NCBI GenBank assembly: GCA_001557505.1
Contig: LSAX01000011.1
Coordinates: forward strand, 1-64,000
DNA: 64,000 nt
From: Reticulascus tulasneorum
Taxonomy: Eukaryota; Ascomycota; Sordariomycetes; Glomerellales; Reticulascaceae
Direction of reading: 5' to 3'
How positions within the stretch are numbered: the first letter of the stretch is position 1; each line of letters starts with the position of its first letter. Below the pieces are notes generated by a model. The model was not told the DNA's origin. It did not search any database and worked only from the letters and a program-made list of their open reading frames with translations. Made by a program: the position numbers and the translations under genes. Shown in pieces: positions 59,538-64,000 of the stretch.

Positions 59538-61653
59538 ATGGTTGCCGTTCATGAGGAAGAGGCAACCCCGGCAGTACCCCTGACGTCAACCACGGCTGGC
59601 GGACACTTCGGCGTCCCACACGACTATGAGGTGCCAGTGAAGCGGAGGAAAGTCCGTAAAGGGACGCGATCATGCTGGGAGTGTAAGCGGCGGAAGATTA
59701 GTTGCGTCTTTGCGTCTTTGGGAGACGGCTTTTGCGTCGGCTGCCAGCGCCGGCGGACGCCATGTGTGCCTCAGGAAATGCCTGAGGACTCGGCAGCAGG
59801 GCGGCGGCGCGGTGAATGCCGCGAAGTCCACTTAAAAGCATCGTCCGTGTCGCTTTTTCGAGCTCCTCTCACACCTGAAGAGGTATTATATCACCAATCT
59901 TTAATTTGAGTTCCCTCTAACTATAACTCAGAATTTGGGAGCCTTTACCCCAAACGCATCTCTTCTCACACCGGATCCACAGAATCTGCCTGTGCCAGGT
60001 GATGCCACTGAAACTAAAACAACCCTCCATCACCTGTTCTCAGCCTTTCCAAGCGAACATGATTCCGATATTCTCCTCAGAGAGAGTCCGAGGCCTTGGG
60101 TTTTCACAGATTTAGTCAATACACAATCCCATAGCAAGCTGACATACGAGGCGCTCGCGGAACCACACCCCGTACGCCAGCTTCCTGGCCAGAACTCGCA
60201 CCCAGTCACTGTGGCCTATTGCATGTTGATGTTCGCAATTACTCTATTGAGTCGCGGAGAGAGGATCCGCGGTCTCTCCGAGCCACATAGTGTGCTTATG
60301 CATCGCTTGGTGAAGGCGGCAACGACATGGGTAACGACCCGAGAAGAAATGCACGGGACAGTCGAGGGTCTGATTTGCATAATACTAGAGGGTGTCTTTG
60401 AGCTCAACAGTGGAAACCTCCGACGAGCTTGGGGCGTATTTCGGAGAGCGATGACCGTCGCTCAGTTGATGGGCCTTCATCGATCCCCGATCCCGGCGTT
60501 GAAGCGCATCGATCCCAACACAGAAGCCGACCCAGCTTTCCTGTGGTTCCGCATTGTCCACATGGACCGTTACTTCAGCTTACTACTTGGTCTCCCGCAG
60601 GGCACATCCGACAAGAGCATCGGATCGGCATCAGCGATATGCCATGAGCCGCCCTTGGGCAAGTTCGAGAGACAGCTCACTGTTCTTGCATCTCGCATTT
60701 TAGAACGAAACGAAAGTGGCTTTGTAGCAGGTGAGACCTTGGTGACGCACTGCATTGACTCGGAACTCCTGGGCGTTGCGAAAAGCATGCCAGCCAGCTT
60801 CTGGCGTCCAGCGAATTTTCATAACCAAACCCTCGGGTCTCCAGATGTCCTCTTAGAAACGATACGGCTTTCCGCTCAAGTCTACTACTACAGCCTGCTC
60901 ATCCAGCTTCATCTCCCATACATGATGCGGATAGGCGACAATGCCGCACATGAATACTCCAAGCTCACGTGCGTCAATGCGGCCCGGGAGATCATCACGC
61001 GCTTCATCGCGCACCGTACTTTCAGCCCCATGTCATCCTGCTCACGGCCTGTTGATTTCTTTGCGCTGTTGGCGGCTATGACACTCATCCTTGCCCATCT
61101 CGATGCCCACTACAACCGAGAAGCGACCAACTTCCTGGCCCATCAGCGCCTGAGCGACCGCGCGCTGCTTGACCAAGCACTGGAGAGAATGGATATTATT
61201 AGTGCTGTCAACAGGGACTTGATCACTGGAAACAGTGCCAGATTGATACGGCGGCTTCTCGACATTGAGGCGGATGCAGCTGAGGGTACGAGCTACACGA
61301 CCCGGAGCACGACTGGCGAAGAGGATGCGCAGGACAGCAAGGATAACGCCGACGATCTTCGCTTGCGCATTCCATACTTAGGCATCATCAAAATTTCGCG
61401 TCAGGGTCCAATCTCTGGGCCTATATTTCCAGGAGAACTGGGAGCCTCTCAACGACCGAGCGAGACTCCGGGATTGCATGCACCCGGGTATCAACATGAC
61501 ATTCTGCAAGACCATGATAGCATAGCCCTGCAGACGAATAGCTATCTGTCTCTCATCGAAAGCGACGTCGAAAACTGGACTTTTCAGGGGGTCGATACTG
61601 CGTTTTTCGATAGTTTGATGAGAGGGTCTAACTGCATGGATGCTGCGGATTAG
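59538..61653 (+). CDS. Zn2Cys6 fungal transcription factor
   Basis: Two exons (59538-59882, 59932-61653) separated by a 49-nt intron (GTATTA, CTATAAC, CTCAG) give 688 residues. The zinc cluster is complete near residues 46-73: C-x2-C-x6-C-x9-C-x2-C-x6-C, with the basic K-R-R-K between Cys2 and Cys3. A basic K-R-R-K-V-R-K stretch precedes it and may aid nuclear import. The middle holds the fungal-specific transcription factor domain: N-L-R-R-A-W-G-V-F-R-R-A followed by Q-L-M-G-L-H-R, then W-F-R-I-V-H-M-D-R-Y. The C-terminus is acidic and unstructured-looking. Likely regulator of the divergent MFS gene and perhaps genes outside the window. Both exons are intact. Confidence 0.92.
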
Positions 61654-61832
61654 AGCCTAATAGACGGCAAGTTCAATAGCTTGGGAATAAATAATGAACA
61701 GGTGATTCTTCAGCAAGCAACTTTTGCATCTTGGATCATTAAATCGGCCAAAAGAGACGCTGGTTCATAGCATTGAAGGACGAGTTGCACAAGCGGCTTC
61801 ACGTGCAACAGAACACTCTAGACTAATTCCTT

Positions 61833-62780
61833 ATGTGGTGTGGCCGCGCCGTGCCCCCCAACAGCATAATTGTTACGCGCAGTTATTGGTTGTTGCAGAC
61901 ACAGCAGCACGCCTCGACACGCCATCGCAGATCATCGACAGCACTACTTCGCCTGCCTCTGCCCCCGCCTGCCCCGACTCTCGCAATCGGCAACCCTACC
62001 CAGTCCTTCCCAGATGGCCTGCGCGAGTGGCGCGCCTGCCCCGATGCCACCGTCGACATCTGCTTCATCCACGGCCTCACCGGCGGCCGAGACAGCACAT
62101 CGACTGCCCGCGGACAGTCTGTACCCTGGCCCGCCACGCTCCTCCCTTCCAGACTTCCGAAAGCTCGTCTCCTGACCTACGGGTACGATGCATGTCCTCC
62201 GGAGATCGGTCACATCGGTCAACCGATTGATCGACCATGCCATCAGCCTCGTCAACGACCTGACGAACGACCGAGCCCTTTGCAATGCATCATTACGTCC
62301 GCTTATCTTCGTCGCCTATAACCTCGGCGGGCTCGTCTGCAAGGAGGCTATACTATAATCGCAGAATCATCCCGAGTCCTATCTTCATAGCATATTCAAA
62401 TACACACTCGGGATCATATTTATAGACACACCTCACAGAGGCTTGTAGATAGCGGACACAGCGCGTATCCCCACATCGGCCCTAGGGTTCGTCAAATCCA
62501 CCAACAAGCCGCTATTAACTATTCTCGAAACAAATAATCAGTTGCTAGAATCGATACAGATCCAGTTCTAATCAACGATATGCGAGCTCAGTAAAGGCGG
62601 CCGGGATTTCGAGATCACCTGCTTCTTCGAAGAGCTGCCGCTAGCGGTGGGAGGTACGGTGGTGCCAAAGGAGTCAGCCACTCTCGAGGGCTATTCAGCG
62701 TTCAGCATCCATGCCCGAACAGCGGGGCGAGCTCCTGCCAGATTGAAAGGCAATAAAAAGGGGCAAATACATATGTACCT
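61833..62780 (+). pseudogene. NLR-type protein, N-terminal alpha/beta-hydrolase domain, dead and truncated
   Basis: Plus-strand reading gives V-D-I-C-F-I-H-G-L-T-G near 62,052, Q-S-V-P-W-P, L-L-T-Y-G-Y-D-A near 62,170, then after a frame change L-I-D-H-A, V-A-Y-N-L-G-G near 62,312, I-I-F-I-D-T-P-H-R-G near 62,420 and C-F-F-E-E-L-P near 62,620. This is the hydrolase domain found at the N-terminus of many fungal NACHT/NB-ARC (NLR-like) proteins. The nucleophile elbow, normally with a Ser, reads Y-N here, consistent with two transitions. Stops (TAA near 62,356, TAG near 62,446, TAA near 62,568) sit where Gln or Trp would be expected. No NACHT or repeat domain follows, so the gene is cut after about 300 codons. 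Confidence 0.78.
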
Positions 62781-63149
62781 TCGAGTTTGTTTATCTATCT
62801 CACATAAGCCCCCGGCCGCTCTATTCACCTAATGCTACTTATCTATACCTAACTTTTCCGTGACTCATTCTCCATTCGCAGGTCATGTCAGCAATTTTTA
62901 GCTTATGCTTTGTATCCGCGCTCACTCTGCACTGAGTTATACCTGGTCTCGCTACCAATAACGAGCCAAGCTGGGTCGTTTCGGTGTTGGACGCCATAAC
63001 CTATTATTGGGTACCGTACTATACAGTACATTTTGTACAGGATTAGTAACGCCCTTTAGATTGACTTGATTTGCCTGCCTTACAGTATAATATCTGACAG
63101 TGTATAATATAGTAATATGCGTAGACGTGAACTATATGAACTTAAGGTC
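62781..63149. other. intergenic
   Basis: No gene seen. Around 63,010-63,035 a GTACCGTACTATACAGTACA stretch contains short palindromes of no known function. Confidence 0.5.
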
Positions 63150-63560
63150 CCTAAGCCTTAAAGACCGATTCAGTCTACCCCACCTACCTTTAGTTCATTC
63201 CCCTTTCTAGTCCTCCATCCTATTTACATTGAACTCCTTACGACGATCCCTACTAATGATAAATTCTTTCTCCTAAGTAATTTCTCCTTCCGGACGACCT
63301 TTCCACCTCACCTTAATATAAGACATCTCTATGAAGTATCTTCTTACCTAGCAGTTCTACTCCTAAATGATTTCCTTTATATTTCTAGTAGATAATATCA
63401 AACTCACTAATCATTTCAGCACTTATATTAGCTCGCTTCTTTTACAAATTATTATCGTTAATAAAACCTTTCTATTTCACTAAGTATAAGGCTCTTCTTC
63501 CTTATTTCTATTTAATAAAGAGGCTTTAACCTCTTATATTCTTTTTTTCTTATTGATCGT
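63150..63560 (-). mobile_element. Gypsy relic with chromodomain-like segment
   Basis: The minus strand at about 63,260-63,335 reads Y-I-K-V-R-W-K-G-R-P-E-G-E-I-T followed by TAG where chromodomains have Trp. Flanking sequence has few stops other than RIP-type ones. It is probably the 3' end of a Gypsy pol different from elements A and B. No LTR was found next to it. Confidence 0.55.
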
Positions 63561-63573
63561 AGTAAACGTATCT

Positions 63574-64000
63574 TGTCACGGCCATAATATATAACCCCTC
63601 TAGCAAGCGGTCACAGACGGCAGAACACACTTACGTGATAATACCTAAGATCGGAGACATACGTATCATGCCAAATATTACTAAATGAACGTACGACATA
63701 GCGTTTGACCTACTTACAACAGGGACAAGGCGCCAGTGCGTCGGGATCGCCCGCGGACCTTCGCCAGCGACGTTACGCCACTAGCGAGAGGACAATAGCA
63801 GCCAAAGGCCACTAGAAGAACAAACCTGTAAGTAAGCACATGATAAAAAAGATTACATACTTATAAAGGATCACGGTGATCTAAGACACCACGGTGATCT
63901 AAGGATTTCATATTTCTATATAAGAATAGTCTTTTCTATAATTAGATAATTCTTGATTATATTTTAATAATCAATTTAAGTCTTTAACTTTACTAAGCTT
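63574..64000 (+). mobile_element. LTR-like element start, running off the window
   Basis: It begins TGTCACGGCCATAATA and shares its first 108 bp (to 63,681) with 48733-48840. It is far less mutated than other repeats here. A TATATAAG box lies near 63,919, preceded by two copies of CACGGTGATCTAAG (63,872 and 63,890). This layout suits an LTR with promoter. The other LTR and internal region would lie to the right, outside the window. Confidence 0.55.

Noticed and set aside
59194..59583. 129-codon frame just before the Zn2Cys6 gene
   Set aside because: It overlaps the regulator start in another frame, has no recognisable features, and lies in the divergent promoter.
1..64000. tRNA, rRNA and CRISPR arrays
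   Set aside because: I saw no cloverleaf-type A/B box pair, no rRNA-like sequence and no spacer-separated repeats. The tandem arrays present have no spacers.

Overview
The window looks like genomic DNA of a filamentous ascomycete (Pezizomycotina). The introns are short (about 49-125 nt) with GTAAGT/GTATGT-type donors, CTAAC-like branch sites and CAG/TAG acceptors. The gene families are typically fungal: LysM/GH18 chitinase, HET, 2EXR, Zn2Cys6 factor, monocarboxylate-type MFS and NLR-type hydrolase. The sequence alternates sharply between very AT-rich blocks full of TpA and stop codons and blocks of ordinary composition. That is the signature of repeat-induced point mutation (RIP). Species cannot be named from the sequence alone.

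Layout. 1-23,580 is a RIP-degraded transposon graveyard. A minus-strand Ty3/Gypsy chromovirus (A) is split by a second copy on the plus strand (B, 2908-12031, 121-bp LTRs, 5-bp target duplication). A carries a 404-bp hAT-type MITE with a perfect 8-bp target duplication. A larger hAT element with a still readable transposase follows (15,771-19,585), then an inverted second hAT end at 20,148. 23,600-48,730 is a gene-bearing island. It holds a killer-toxin-type (subgroup C) chitinase with reading-frame lesions, a hypothetical Ser/Thr/Pro-tailed protein, a secreted Cys-containing protein, a 2EXR protein, a fold-back element built from inverted arrays of a 28-bp GC-rich repeat, pseudogenes of a beta-lactamase-type serine hydrolase, a HET protein and a rearranged FAD monooxygenase with a MULE transposase scrap, an intact secreted amidase with 7 introns, and a small PPxY-motif protein. 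48,733-57,150 is a second AT-rich block with a Tad-like LINE on the minus strand. 57,467-62,780 is a second island with a divergent MFS transporter/Zn2Cys6 regulator pair and a dead NLR-type alpha/beta-hydrolase. The right end (63,150-64,000) has a Gypsy chromodomain relic and the start of an LTR-like element whose first 108 bp recur at 48,733.

How it fits together. The intact genes (amidase, 2EXR, MFS, Zn2Cys6 factor, PPxY protein) sit among genes broken by C-to-T/G-to-A stops and single-base frameshifts. This fits an accessory, repeat-flanked segment that is decaying, partly by RIP spreading from the repeats. The MFS and Zn2Cys6 genes share a 703-bp divergent promoter and probably form a transporter/regulator pair. 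HET, NLR-hydrolase and 2EXR proteins are families associated with fungal allorecognition or unknown signalling. The chitinase and the secreted protein may be a killer-toxin-like secretion locus, which is inference.

The most unusual structure is the fold-back element at 34,629-35,805: 33-bp terminal inverted repeats flanked by TA, enclosing two oppositely oriented tandem arrays that have largely escaped RIP.
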